In this document: positions 53,144-62,327 of the stretch, piece after piece | Layout of the letters: every line of letters starts with the position of its first letter | Position numbering within the stretch: position 1 is the stretch's first letter | From: Massilia rhizosphaerae | GTDB taxonomy: Bacteria > Pseudomonadota > Gammaproteobacteria > Burkholderiales > Burkholderiaceae_D | Length of the DNA: 64,000 nucleotides | Assembly: GCF_016093545.1 (NCBI RefSeq) | Contig: NZ_JADKYX010000001.1 | Coordinates: 62,001-126,000 of the forward strand | Direction of reading: 5' to 3' | Made by a program: the position numbers and the translations under genes | The notes under the pieces: generated by a model | Told to the model about the DNA's origin: nothing | Databases searched by the model: none | Seen by the model: only the letters and a program-made list of their open reading frames with translations

Positions 53144-56100
53144 ATGATCGCAGCGCTCGTCACGGCCGTTGCGGCCAACCGGACGCGCCGGCGGCGCGCG
53201 CGCAACCTGCGTGCCGGCACGCGCTCGCGCCCCGCCGCGCAGCCGCGTGTGCGCGCGCCGGCGCCGCTGCGCTGGCTCACGGCCGCCTGCGCGCTGCTGG
53301 CGCTGGCGGGCGCCGCGCTCATCGTCGTGCACGCGCGCTGGCTCGCCGCGGCCGGCGCGACGCCGCCGGGCGACGGCGCCGCACGCTTCGCGGCCGTGCT
53401 GCCGGGCCTTGCGTTCACGGTGCCGGAAACGCCGGGCGTCGCCGTGCGCACGCGCGACGGCGCCGCGCTGCTCATCCTGTCCGGCATGCGCGCCGGTCCC
53501 GTGCACCGCGTCGACTTGTGCGACCAGCTGGCGGACCGCGCGCGCCCCGGCCGCCTGCTGCCGCTGCGCATCGGCTGGACGTTCGCCGACGCGGCCGGCC
53601 TGACGGCGCCGCGCAACGTCCTGCTGACCGGCGAGCAGATGCCCCGCGTGACGGTCAGCGGCCACGCCGCGTCCGACCTGGGCGTGCGCTGGGACGGCCG
53701 GGCGCAGTGGCTGGCCGCCGGCGCGACGGCGGGCCAGGCCGCGCTGCGCGCCGAAGGCTGGCTGACGTGGCGGGATGGCGCGCTGCGCCTGCGGCGGCGG
53801 GCGAGCGGCGCGTGTCCGGCGGCCGGCGAACTGCTCGTCCAGCTGTACCGGCCGGCGCCGCGCAGTGGCTGGCCGCGCGCGCTCGTCGTCGCGCTGCCGA
53901 CCCAAGGCCCGGCCGTCGAGGCGCTGCTTGCGCCGGGCGACTACCGCGTGCCCTCGGCGCCGGCGCCGCGCCTGGAGGACGAGCAGTTGTTCGAGCAGCT
54001 GAGCGCGCGCGGGCTCGTGCGCCTGGGTGCCGACGGCCTGGCCGAACTGGCCCCGCCCGACCTGGCCGCGTGGCGCGCGGCCGGCAAGACGCCGTGGGAC
54101 GGCGTGACGCTCGACGGCGCCGCGCTGCGTCTGCTGGAACGCCTGTACCGCCGCGCCGACGGCGATTTCGTGCGCGAGCAGGTGCGCGTATTCAATGCCG
54201 AGCGCCGCCTGCTCGCGTGGCGCGTGCGCGCCGCCGACGCCGTCGATTCGACGGGCGCGCGCGCCGAAGCCGTCGTCGGCGCGGCGACGGCCCCCGTGCC
54301 GCTGGCCGGCGACATGCCGCCGTCCAGCGCGCGGCTGTTCGCGCAACTGCCGCAAGGCTGGGCGCCGTGGCAACGCGTCGGCGCGTGGCCGGCGGCGGCC
54401 GGCGGCGTGCGCCTGCACCTGCGTCTCGCGGCGCCGGCGCGCGCGGGCGACGGCATCCGGCTGATGCTCGCGGGCCGCCTGCGCCACGTGACGGGCGCGC
54501 GCCTGCGGGGCGCACCGCAACCCGGCTGCGACGGCCGCGCATGTGCCACGCCGGACGAGGTGCAGGTGCTGGACTTGCTGCCCGACGCCGGCGCCGCGGA
54601 GATCGTGCTGGACGCCGACCCGCTGGCGCTGGACGCGCTGGCCACGCCAGGCGATGCGCGCTATCGCCACCTCGTCGTGCGCGCCGGCCGCCTCGCGTGG
54701 CAGGCGCTGGACGCGTCCACGGCGCGGCCGCCGGCGCCGCTGGCCGACGTGACGCTGGCCGACCGCAACGGCGTGCCGCTGTGGCGCGACGGCGCCCCGA
54801 CGGCGGCGGCGCGCGCGGCCGGCCTGGCGACCTTGCTGGGCGTGCGCGCCAACCAGCCGGGCAGCGTCGCCGCGATGCTGGGCCGGCTGCCGGGCGGCCA
54901 TCACGCGGCGCGCCTGACGCTCGACGCGGACCTGCAGGCCGCGGCGCAAGCGGCGCTCGACTGCATCGGCATGCGGCGCGGCCGCTGGGACGGCACGGCG
55001 TGCACCGGCGCGGGGCCGGTGCCGGCGGGGCGGCAGGCGGGCGTCCTCCTGCTCGACACGGAAACGGGCGCCATCCTCGCCGCCGCCGGCGCGGGCATGC
55101 CCGTTGTCGACGCCGCCAACTGGCGCGAGGCGCGCGACTTCGACCGCGTCGACCCGGCCGCGAGCCCGCTGCGCCTGCCCGCGCTGCAGCACGACGGCGG
55201 CGCCGAGCGGGCGCCGGGGTCGACGTTCAAGATCGTCAGCGCCCTCGGCCTGGAACGGGCCGCGCAGTCCGACCGCGAACTGGACGCCTTGCTGGACGGC
55301 CTGCCGCTGGCGGACATCAACGCCGCGGCGCGCGCCCGCGGCTACGCATTCCGCACCGAGGCGCCCACGTATCCTTCGAACGGCCGCGCCCACATCACGA
55401 ATTTCCGCGACCAGGGCCTGGACCGGCGCGCGCACGATGGCCGCCTGGGCGTCGCGCAGGCGCTGACGTACAGCTTGAACACGTGGTTCGCGTGGATGGG
55501 CGAGCTGTCCGACAAAACCCTGCTCGGCCGGCCGGATGGCGGCGTGCCCGACCTGCAGCCGTTGACGCCGGACGCGCTGGACCCGGTCCGGCCCATCGTC
55601 GCGATGGCGCGCCGGCTCGGCTTCGGCCAGGCGCTGCGCCTCGACGGCGGCCTGCTGCCGGCCGACTACCCGTGGTCCGCGTGGGACGCGTTGCAGACGA
55701 CGCCGGCCGGCATCGACCCCGTGCACACGCGCCACGAGCTGCGCCAGATGGCGATCGGCCTGCGCATGCAGGCGACGCCGCTGCAGATGGCCCTCGTGGC
55801 CGGCGCCGTCGGCCAGGGCCGCGTGATCGTGCCGCACCTGCTGGGAGAGCTCGACGGCGTGGCGGCGCCGGCCGCCGCCGGGGCGCCGCTGGCCGTGCGC
55901 CTGGACCGCATCCGCGCCGGGATGAAGGGCGTCGTCGACGTGGGCACGGCGGCCGGCGCGTTCCGGGCGCCGCAGCTCGCCGCCATTCGCCATGGCCTGT
56001 CCGGCAAGACGGGGACGGCGCCGGTGGGCGACGGCTCTCTCGCGACGGTCTGGTTCACGGGCTGGCTGGAGCCGCACAGCGTGCCCGGGCAGGATCACCG

Positions 56101-56221
56101 GCTGGCCGTCGCCGTCTTCGTCAGCCGCTCGGAAGCGACGGGCGGCGGCCACGCGGCGCCCGTCGCGGCGGCCGTGCTGGAGGCGTTCGCGCGCCGGAAT
56201 GCGACCAACCCGTCAAATTAA
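53144..56221 (+). CDS. Large penicillin-binding transpeptidase
   Basis: A 1025-aa protein with a single N-terminal membrane helix (about residues 44-66). The transpeptidase domain lies in the last 420 residues. Active-site motifs are Ser693 in STFK, SLN at 777-779 and Lys955 in KTGT, so it is probably active in peptidoglycan cross-linking and penicillin-binding. The roughly 550 residues before it are unusual for a PBP; I see no glycosyltransferase or PASTA motif. Start ATG 53144 has GAGAGAGGA upstream. It is followed, after 100 bp, by a six-gene cluster ending in a Ser/Thr kinase, with which it may work. Confidence 0.85.
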   Translation: MIAALVTAVAANRTRRRRARNLRAGTRSRPAAQPRVRAPAPLRWLTAACALLALAGAALIVVHARWLAAAGATPPGDGAARFAAVLPGLAFTVPETPGVAVRTRDGAALLILSGMRAGPVHRVDLCDQLADRARPGRLLPLRIGWTFADAAGLTAPRNVLLTGEQMPRVTVSGHAASDLGVRWDGRAQWLAAGATAGQAALRAEGWLTWRDGALRLRRRASGACPAAGELLVQLYRPAPRSGWPRALVVALPTQGPAVEALLAPGDYRVPSAPAPRLEDEQLFEQLSARGLVRLGADGLAELAPPDLAAWRAAGKTPWDGVTLDGAALRLLERLYRRADGDFVREQVRVFNAERRLLAWRVRAADAVDSTGARAEAVVGAATAPVPLAGDMPPSSARLFAQLPQGWAPWQRVGAWPAAAGGVRLHLRLAAPARAGDGIRLMLAGRLRHVTGARLRGAPQPGCDGRACATPDEVQVLDLLPDAGAAEIVLDADPLALDALATPGDARYRHLVVRAGRLAWQALDASTARPPAPLADVTLADRNGVPLWRDGAPTAAARAAGLATLLGVRANQPGSVAAMLGRLPGGHHAARLTLDADLQAAAQAALDCIGMRRGRWDGTACTGAGPVPAGRQAGVLLLDTETGAILAAAGAGMPVVDAANWREARDFDRVDPAASPLRLPALQHDGGAERAPGSTFKIVSALGLERAAQSDRELDALLDGLPLADINAAARARGYAFRTEAPTYPSNGRAHITNFRDQGLDRRAHDGRLGVAQALTYSLNTWFAWMGELSDKTLLGRPDGGVPDLQPLTPDALDPVRPIVAMARRLGFGQALRLDGGLLPADYPWSAWDALQTTPAGIDPVHTRHELRQMAIGLRMQATPLQMALVAGAVGQGRVIVPHLLGELDGVAAPAAAGAPLAVRLDRIRAGMKGVVDVGTAAGAFRAPQLAAIRHGLSGKTGTAPVGDGSLATVWFTGWLEPHSVPGQDHRLAVAVFVSRSEATGGGHAAPVAAAVLEAFARRNATNPSN

Positions 56222-56321
56222 GGGGTATTTACCACTCAGCTGCGCGCCTCAGGGATGTGGTTCTATGGCATGATCTGTTACGGTCCGGTCATTATCGGCC
56301 GTAGGACATGGAAGAGGATTT

Positions 56322-57575
56322 ATGCGTTTGCCGGGAACCCGGTATCAGGAACCGGGCTGGGAGGAAGTGCGCAAGCTGCTGGGACAGTGCTCGCTCGCCG
56401 CGCTGCGCGGCCTCGTCCCCGCGCGCCCGGACCTGCTGGACGACTACGTCGAGCGCATGGCGGACCAGTTGCTGGCCCAGCGCCACGGCCCCCGCGCCCG
56501 CGCGGCCGGCAACGGCTACGGCGACACCGTGTACGAACTGGCCGTGGCCCTCGTCGTCGAGCTGCGCGCGCGGCCGGCCGACTGGGACGCGTTCTGCGCC
56601 GCGCTGGCCGACGGTCCGGCCGGCGACGCGCTGCTGCGCAAGAAGGTGAACGACATGTTCGCCGTGCTGCGCGACCGCGTCGACGCCGACAACTACCAGG
56701 CCGCCTGCGGCCGCCCGTGCAGCCCGAACCGCATGTACGCCTACCGCATGCTGGACACCGCCTGGCACGACGTGGCGCGCCTGTTCGCCGGCTGGCGCGC
56801 GCACCGGGAGCAGGTCGGCGCCATCCTCGGTCGCGAGATTCCCGATGCCGCCGCGCCGATCGAAGTGCGCCAATTGCGCACGATCGCCGACTGCAGGCCC
56901 GAATGGATCCTGCGCTGGAGCGCGTCGCTGGACGCGTTCGGCGGCGGCCCGGGCCCGCTGCATACGCGCTCCAAGCGCTTCGCGAGCCTGAAGACGAGCC
57001 CCGACAAGATCGGCGCCATGCTGCGCGAGATCGGCGACTACGAACAACTGTCCGCCAACCGCGACGAGGACTGGCTGCAGGACCTCGACGACGCCTCCGT
57101 GTGGGTGGAGGATTACTGGCGCGTGCTGCAGGAATCGGACGGCGCGGCGACGCCGGGCCCCGACCGCATCCTGGAAGCGAGCCAGGACGCGCTCGACGTC
57201 GCGGACACGGAGCACGACCCGGCACCGGCCGACGACTTTGCCGACCCGCGCCTGGAAACGCTGGCGCTGCAGGTTTCACTGCCCCCCGGCTATCTGCGGG
57301 AGGCGGCGGCGGCCGGCCTGGCGGACGGGCGGATCGCGCGCCTCCTGGCGGCGGACGGGCTGCCCGTGCGCCTGGCCGTGTACGCGCGCTTGCTCGGGCC
57401 GGACGACGACGCCTATCCCGACGCCTGGCGCGACCCGGCCACCGGCGCGCTGCCGACGATGCAGCAGCTGGCGGCGCTGGCCGAGGTCTCGCTGCCGACT
57501 TTGCGCCGCCGGCGCGACGTGGCCATCGCCCGGTTGGGCGCGGCCTTCAACGACAAGCGAGGAAGCGATGCATAG
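56322..57575 (+). CDS. Hypothetical protein with sigma-like C-terminal HTH
   Basis: A 417-aa soluble protein opening the kinase cluster. Residues 1-290 are helical and not recognised. An acidic linker follows, and the last 45 residues (TMQQLAALAEVSLPTLRRRR, then IARLG) look like a sigma region 4-type helix-turn-helix. This suggests DNA binding, perhaps a divergent sigma-like regulator of its own operon; no region 2 was identified. The next gene starts before its end (8-bp overlap). Confidence 0.75.
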   Translation: MRLPGTRYQEPGWEEVRKLLGQCSLAALRGLVPARPDLLDDYVERMADQLLAQRHGPRARAAGNGYGDTVYELAVALVVELRARPADWDAFCAALADGPAGDALLRKKVNDMFAVLRDRVDADNYQAACGRPCSPNRMYAYRMLDTAWHDVARLFAGWRAHREQVGAILGREIPDAAAPIEVRQLRTIADCRPEWILRWSASLDAFGGGPGPLHTRSKRFASLKTSPDKIGAMLREIGDYEQLSANRDEDWLQDLDDASVWVEDYWRVLQESDGAATPGPDRILEASQDALDVADTEHDPAPADDFADPRLETLALQVSLPPGYLREAAAAGLADGRIARLLAADGLPVRLAVYARLLGPDDDAYPDAWRDPATGALPTMQQLAALAEVSLPTLRRRRDVAIARLGAAFNDKRGSDA

Positions 57576-58143
57576 CGACGACAATACCGCACGGCGGCTG
57601 CAGGAAGCCCTGCTGCTGGAACGCCGCAAGCCGGACGACCGGTTGATGCTGGACGACGCCACGCTGGCCGCCGCCCTGGACGGCACGCGGCCGTTGACGC
57701 GGGCGGAGCGCGCCGCGCTGCAGGATTCGCCGTTGACGGTGCGCCGGCTGCGCCATCTGGCGCTGGCACGGCGCGCGGCGCAGCCGGCGCTGTGGCGCGG
57801 CAGCCGCGGCGTGCTGCGCGCGGCGAGCAGCGGATGTCCGGATGCGATCGTCACGGAAGACGGCTGGTGGACGCTGCATTTCGCCGCGGAGCCGGCAACG
57901 CCGGCCGGGCGCTGGCGCGCGATCCTGCAACTGGCGCCGCAGGCCCCGTTCGCGGAAGCGCTGCTGGTCGCGCGCGCGCCGCTGCGCGTGCGCGACGGCG
58001 CGGGCGCCACGATCCTGGCCGGCCAGCTCGATGCGGACGGCGAATGCGAAGCCCCGTGGCCGTTCGCCGCCGCGCCGGGCGACCATCTGCAGGCGCACGG
58101 CGCCACCTTCGTTGTCGAACCGCTGGAGGCGGACACACCATGA
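57568..58143 (+). CDS. Hypothetical, possibly anti-sigma-like protein
   Basis: A 191-aa product. Residues 1-75 are helical (DDATLAAALDGTRPLTRAER), a pattern like anti-sigma N-terminal domains. Residues 90-190 are beta-rich (WWTLHFAAEP, LRVRDGAGATILAGQL). No transmembrane segment is visible. It overlaps the upstream HTH gene by 8 bases and the downstream gene by 4. The anti-sigma idea rests on gene order and weak pattern only. Confidence 0.7.
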   Translation: MHSDDNTARRLQEALLLERRKPDDRLMLDDATLAAALDGTRPLTRAERAALQDSPLTVRRLRHLALARRAAQPALWRGSRGVLRAASSGCPDAIVTEDGWWTLHFAAEPATPAGRWRAILQLAPQAPFAEALLVARAPLRVRDGAGATILAGQLDADGECEAPWPFAAAPGDHLQAHGATFVVEPLEADTP

Positions 58144-59183
58144 TCCCATTCTTCAGGCGCCCCGCGCCCGCCGTCGACGCCTGCGCCCTCGGGCGCACGG
58201 CCGTCGCCGTGCCGCTGCAGCCCGGCTGCGGCGCGCCGCCGGGCTGCCCCGTCGTCATCGTCGACGCGGACGGCCGTCCCCGCCGCGCGACGACACCGGC
58301 CGGCAAGAAGGTCGAACTGCGGCCCGGCGAGCTGGCGTGGGCATTCCATCCGGGGCCGTACGCGGTCGACGTCGTCCCGTACGCGCAGGCGCCCGAGATC
58401 GGCCTGCGCACGACGTTCGCCATCGATCCGCTCGATCCGGCCCCGGCGGGCAAGCGCTTCGACCTGTATCTCGCGGCGGAAGCGAACGGCCGGGTCGACC
58501 TGGCGCGCCTGAAAGCGGCCGTGGAAGGCGCGGTGCGCAGCGCGTTGGCGCAGGGCGCGCTCGAGCTGCCGCCGTGCGCCGACATCGACGAGTGGAACGC
58601 GTTCCGCCTCGGCCTGAACCAGGTGCTGTACCTGCGCTTCGGCCTCACCGTGGACGATTGCGTGCCCGTCGACCTGGACGGCGTCGACTACGCGGCGCAG
58701 CTGGCCGCGCGCGCGGCCGGCGCTACGGTCGCGACGGCCGCCGCGATCCCGGCCGCCGCGCCGGAACAAGTGGAGCCGGCGCTGGCGGACGCGAAGGCAC
58801 TGCGCCGCCTGTTCCTGGAACTGCCGTGCGTGATGTGCGGCCTGCGCCTCGGCGCGCTGCCGTCCGGGCAAGACCAGTTCCGCCGCCAGCAGGCGCTGTT
58901 GCAGCGGCTGGACCGCGTGTCGGTGGCGATCACCACGATGCCCGCGCTGGTGCTGGCCGCGCCGGGCCAGCCGCTCGCCATCGACGAGCAGCTGCGGCGC
59001 ATGCGCCACAGCCGGCGCGCGACCGCCGCGCTGGACGAGGCATGGGCGCTGCTGGCCCGCCTCGAGGGCGCCCAGGGCGAGCCGCTCGCCGCGCTGTACG
59101 ACGAGGCCGAGCGCATCGTCGCCAACCTCGAAACGGAATGCGCCGGCCGGCGCGCCGTGTGCGCCGCGCAGGAGGCCGCGTGA
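58140..59183 (+). CDS. SPFH-like hypothetical protein (short)
   Basis: A 347-aa soluble protein starting MIPFFRRPAPAVDAC. Residues 55-185 follow the course of an SPFH/band-7-type fold (LRPGELAWAFHPGPYAVDVV, then LKAAVEGAVRSALAQG and LYLRFGLTVDDCVPV). Residues 215-347 are helical, with a CVMCG motif. It may pair with the larger SPFH-like protein two genes on. Start overlaps the upstream stop (ATGA) and its stop overlaps the next start (GTGA). The fold assignment is tentative. Confidence 0.7.
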   Translation: MIPFFRRPAPAVDACALGRTAVAVPLQPGCGAPPGCPVVIVDADGRPRRATTPAGKKVELRPGELAWAFHPGPYAVDVVPYAQAPEIGLRTTFAIDPLDPAPAGKRFDLYLAAEANGRVDLARLKAAVEGAVRSALAQGALELPPCADIDEWNAFRLGLNQVLYLRFGLTVDDCVPVDLDGVDYAAQLAARAAGATVATAAAIPAAAPEQVEPALADAKALRRLFLELPCVMCGLRLGALPSGQDQFRRQQALLQRLDRVSVAITTMPALVLAAPGQPLAIDEQLRRMRHSRRATAALDEAWALLARLEGAQGEPLAALYDEAERIVANLETECAGRRAVCAAQEAA

Positions 59184-60193
59184 ACGCGCCCGCGCAAGCC
59201 GTCTGCCGCAGCCGCCTGTCGGACGGCCAGCTCCTCACGGTGACGGCGACGCGGCGCGAGCGCGCGGGCCGCGCCGACGTCAAGTGCACGGTGCCCGGCG
59301 ACCCGCAGCTCGCCGCCCGGCTGCAGCAGGCCGTGCGCCTCGCGCGCCACACGGAAGCGAAGATCGACAGCCGCGACCAGGTCGTGCTCAGCGCCGACCG
59401 CGTCCCGGCGGGCCGCGACGCGGAGCTGGCATTCGTGCTGGCCGACCGCATGGTGCGCGGCGTGTGGCACGGGCGGGGCGACGTCGTCGCCAACGGCTGG
59501 TCCGACGCCTGGCAGTTGGGACGCGTGGACGGCCACGACGTCGCGGACGCGGCGCCCGACGCGCTGCTGGGCGGTCCGGACGGCCTCGCGCACCTGGGCC
59601 AGCTGGACGGCCATCCGGACCCCGGCGCGCGCGTGTCGAGCGCCCGTGCATGGTTCCCGCTGCACAGCGGCGGCGAAGGCGACTCGCTCGGCTGGGTCGA
59701 GGTGAGTGTCCATCCGCTGGAATCCGGAGAAAAAGCGGATGCGCAAGCGGTGGATGAAGAACAGACGATCGCCGTGCCGGGCGCGGACGCGGCGCGCCAG
59801 TTGGCCGTGCGCCAGGCGCTGGCGGGCGCCCGTCACTTCGACGGCCGGGGCCTCGGCCGCTGGCGCACGACGGTGCGGTTCGGCGCGGACGCCTTCGCGG
59901 GCCGGTCGTACGAACTGGCGCTCGTGCTGGCCGACCGCGTCGCGCGCGGCCGCGAATTCCTGCCGCGCGCGCGGCTGCTGGCGACCGGCTGCTCGGATGC
60001 CTGGCATGCGGGCCGGGTCGACACCGTCGACGGCCTCCTGCCCAAGTGCGCGCTGCTGCTGCGCGAGGCGGGGCCGGGCGACCGCATCGTCCTGCCGCAC
60101 GCCTGGCGCGACGGGCTGCCGGCCGGTTTCGCGGACGACGTGCGGGCGAAGGGCGCGAGCGTGACGTGCGCGGAGCGGATCGGGATCATTTGA
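59180..60193 (+). CDS. Hypothetical protein with duplicated Lon-like domain
   Basis: A 337-aa product starting at GTG 59180 (GTGA overlap). Two halves share a pattern: AELAFVLADRMVRG ... NGWSDAWQLGRVD, and YELALVLADRVARG ... TGCSDAWHAGRVDTVDG. The second continues LLPKCALLLREAG and IVLPHAWRD, resembling the Lon (S16) proteolytic domain around its Ser and Lys. In the second half a Ser (GRSYE) lies 46 residues before a Lys (LLPK), close to the 43 in Lon. Whether it is a protease or a dead fold is unknown. Confidence 0.65.
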   Translation: MNAPAQAVCRSRLSDGQLLTVTATRRERAGRADVKCTVPGDPQLAARLQQAVRLARHTEAKIDSRDQVVLSADRVPAGRDAELAFVLADRMVRGVWHGRGDVVANGWSDAWQLGRVDGHDVADAAPDALLGGPDGLAHLGQLDGHPDPGARVSSARAWFPLHSGGEGDSLGWVEVSVHPLESGEKADAQAVDEEQTIAVPGADAARQLAVRQALAGARHFDGRGLGRWRTTVRFGADAFAGRSYELALVLADRVARGREFLPRARLLATGCSDAWHAGRVDTVDGLLPKCALLLREAGPGDRIVLPHAWRDGLPAGFADDVRAKGASVTCAERIGII

Positions 60194-60233
60194 GGTAGGC
60201 TGTCCGCGTGGCGGCACAGGAAAGGAGTCGACG

Positions 60234-62327
60234 ATGTTGCGGATGTTCGGATTGGGCGGCGCGAAATGCCCGCGCTGCGCGAAGGCGCAAGGCGCGGCCG
60301 ACGGTTATTGCGCCGGTTGCGGGCTGATGCTCGGCACGCCGCGCCATGCGCCCGTGCTGGTCGAGAACCGCTGGGTGCCGGGCCCCGACGAACTGGCCGT
60401 GTTCTTCGGCGTGCGCGCGCTGTCCGGCGTGTTCGTCAAGACCCTGCGCGTGCCGGCGACGGCCCGTGCCTACATCCTGCAGGGAGAAAACGCCACCGAA
60501 GTGCCGCAGGGCGAGTACGAGATCGAAGGCTTCTTCACCCGCCTGAACCACCTGTTGCGCGACCAGCATGCGGAAATCCTCGTCACGAGGAGCAGCGCGC
60601 TGCCCGTCGATTTCGAACTGGAAGGTCTCGCCAGCGCGGAGCACCTGGAGGTGACGGCGCGGCTGGCGCTGTCCGTGCGCATCGAGAACGTGCCCGCGTT
60701 CGCGCGCCATTTCATGACGATGCCCGGCACGGTGAAGAGCGATCACCTGCGCGAACTGTTGCAGCAGCCGGTGCGCCAGCTGGCGGCCGAATTCGTCGCC
60801 GCGCGTTCGCTGCGCGAGATGGCCGGCCAGCGCGAATTGCGGCCGGAACTCGACCAGCACCTGCAGGGCGGCCTCGCGGCCTTGCTGGCCGATGTCGGCC
60901 TCGCCATCGTGCGCGTGGAGACGCTGGCCCTGCGCCACGACCGCTTCGACGCCAACCGCGCCCGTATCGGCAGCCTGTGGCTCGCGGTGGACGAGCAGCG
61001 AGTGAAGGTCGAGCATGCGCGCCAGCTGGACGAGCTGTACACGGACGACGAATGGCGCCGCATCGCGCGCGAGGAAAGCGCGGCGCGCCTGGCGCACCGG
61101 CGCGCCGAACTGCGCCAAGGCGCGAGCCTCGAGCGGGCCGAGATGACGTTGCAGAACGCCGAGCGCGCGCAGGCGATCCGCGCCCGCGAGATCGAGCTGT
61201 ACGGCCGCATCGTCGAAGCCAAGTCGCGCAAGCAGGCCATCGAACGGGGCGCGCAGGATCTCGTCGCCGAACTCGAACACGAACTGGCGCACAAGCGCGG
61301 CGCGCGCGCCGACCAGGAAACGGAATGGGCGCACCTGCGCGAGCTGGCGGCCGTGCGCATGCGCGAGGAAGTGGCGCTGGCAAGGCAGGACGCGGCGCAG
61401 GCCCGCACGGTCGCGGCCCAGCGTTTTACGCATCAACTGTTGCAGCAGCAGATCCGCAACAAGATCGAGCAGGCGCGCGGCATCGAGGACGCGGCCCGCC
61501 AGCGCGCGGAACTGGCGCGCCTGCACGCGGCCGAGGAAGACGCGGCGCGGCGCGCCCGCGACATCGAGGCGGAAGACCACGCCGGCCGCCTGCGCCTGCT
61601 GGAATTGGCCAACGCGGCGCGCCGCCGCGGCGCGGAGCGTGCGCTGGAATGGGACGACGCGCAAGGCGCGGCCCGGCTGCGCGCGGCCGAGCGGGTGGAA
61701 TCCGTCGACGCGGAACAGGTCCGCCAGCGCGTGGAAGCGCTGCGCCGCGAAGGCAGCGGCGCCGACGCGCTGGCCCAGCACGAGAAGCTGCTGCGCACGA
61801 TCGCGGCCGACGCGGCCCTGCAGGACGTGACATTGGACGGCGAGCGTGCGCGCGCCGCGCTGCAGGCCGACGCCTTGAACGCCGAGCGCGCGCACGAATT
61901 GCGCCGCATGGAGACGATGGGCGCCGTCGACGACGCGACCAAGCTGGCGCTGGCCGCGAGCCCCAACGCGGCTCTGCTGGCGGACGTGCTCAAGGCGCGC
62001 ACGCAGGCCGGCATGAGCGCGGAGCAGCTGGCGGCGCAGGCGTCGGTGTCGCCGCAGGAAGCAATGCGGCTGGCGGAGGAACACGTCGCGCGCGAACGGG
62101 AACGGCGCGACGCGGAACAGGAACGCGAACGGCGCCACCAACTGGAGCTGCTGGCGCTGCAGAACGACGTCAACAAGGCGGCCCTGGCCACGCAGGCGCA
62201 GCTGGGCACGGGCCTGGTCGCGGGCGCGGCGGCGCTGGCGCAGGGCCAGGCGTGCCGGCACGCGGACGCCCAGGCCGGCGACCGTTTCTGCGGCCGCTGC
62301 GGCGCACCGCTGCCGGCACGGGGATGA
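60234..62327 (+). CDS. Zinc-ribbon/SPFH-like/coiled-coil protein
   Basis: A 697-aa protein. Residues 12-30 form a zinc ribbon (CPRC ... CAGC). Residues 45-245 look like an SPFH/virion-core-type domain. Residues 250-640 are a long Arg/Glu/Ala-rich coiled coil. The C-terminus carries a second zinc ribbon (CRH ... CGRCG, about 670-690). No signal peptide or membrane helix. SPFH proteins build oligomeric membrane-associated scaffolds, and zinc ribbons at both ends suggest recruitment roles. Its stop overlaps the kinase start (ATGA). Confidence 0.8.
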   Translation: MLRMFGLGGAKCPRCAKAQGAADGYCAGCGLMLGTPRHAPVLVENRWVPGPDELAVFFGVRALSGVFVKTLRVPATARAYILQGENATEVPQGEYEIEGFFTRLNHLLRDQHAEILVTRSSALPVDFELEGLASAEHLEVTARLALSVRIENVPAFARHFMTMPGTVKSDHLRELLQQPVRQLAAEFVAARSLREMAGQRELRPELDQHLQGGLAALLADVGLAIVRVETLALRHDRFDANRARIGSLWLAVDEQRVKVEHARQLDELYTDDEWRRIAREESAARLAHRRAELRQGASLERAEMTLQNAERAQAIRAREIELYGRIVEAKSRKQAIERGAQDLVAELEHELAHKRGARADQETEWAHLRELAAVRMREEVALARQDAAQARTVAAQRFTHQLLQQQIRNKIEQARGIEDAARQRAELARLHAAEEDAARRARDIEAEDHAGRLRLLELANAARRRGAERALEWDDAQGAARLRAAERVESVDAEQVRQRVEALRREGSGADALAQHEKLLRTIAADAALQDVTLDGERARAALQADALNAERAHELRRMETMGAVDDATKLALAASPNAALLADVLKARTQAGMSAEQLAAQASVSPQEAMRLAEEHVARERERRDAEQERERRHQLELLALQNDVNKAALATQAQLGTGLVAGAAALAQGQACRHADAQAGDRFCGRCGAPLPARG

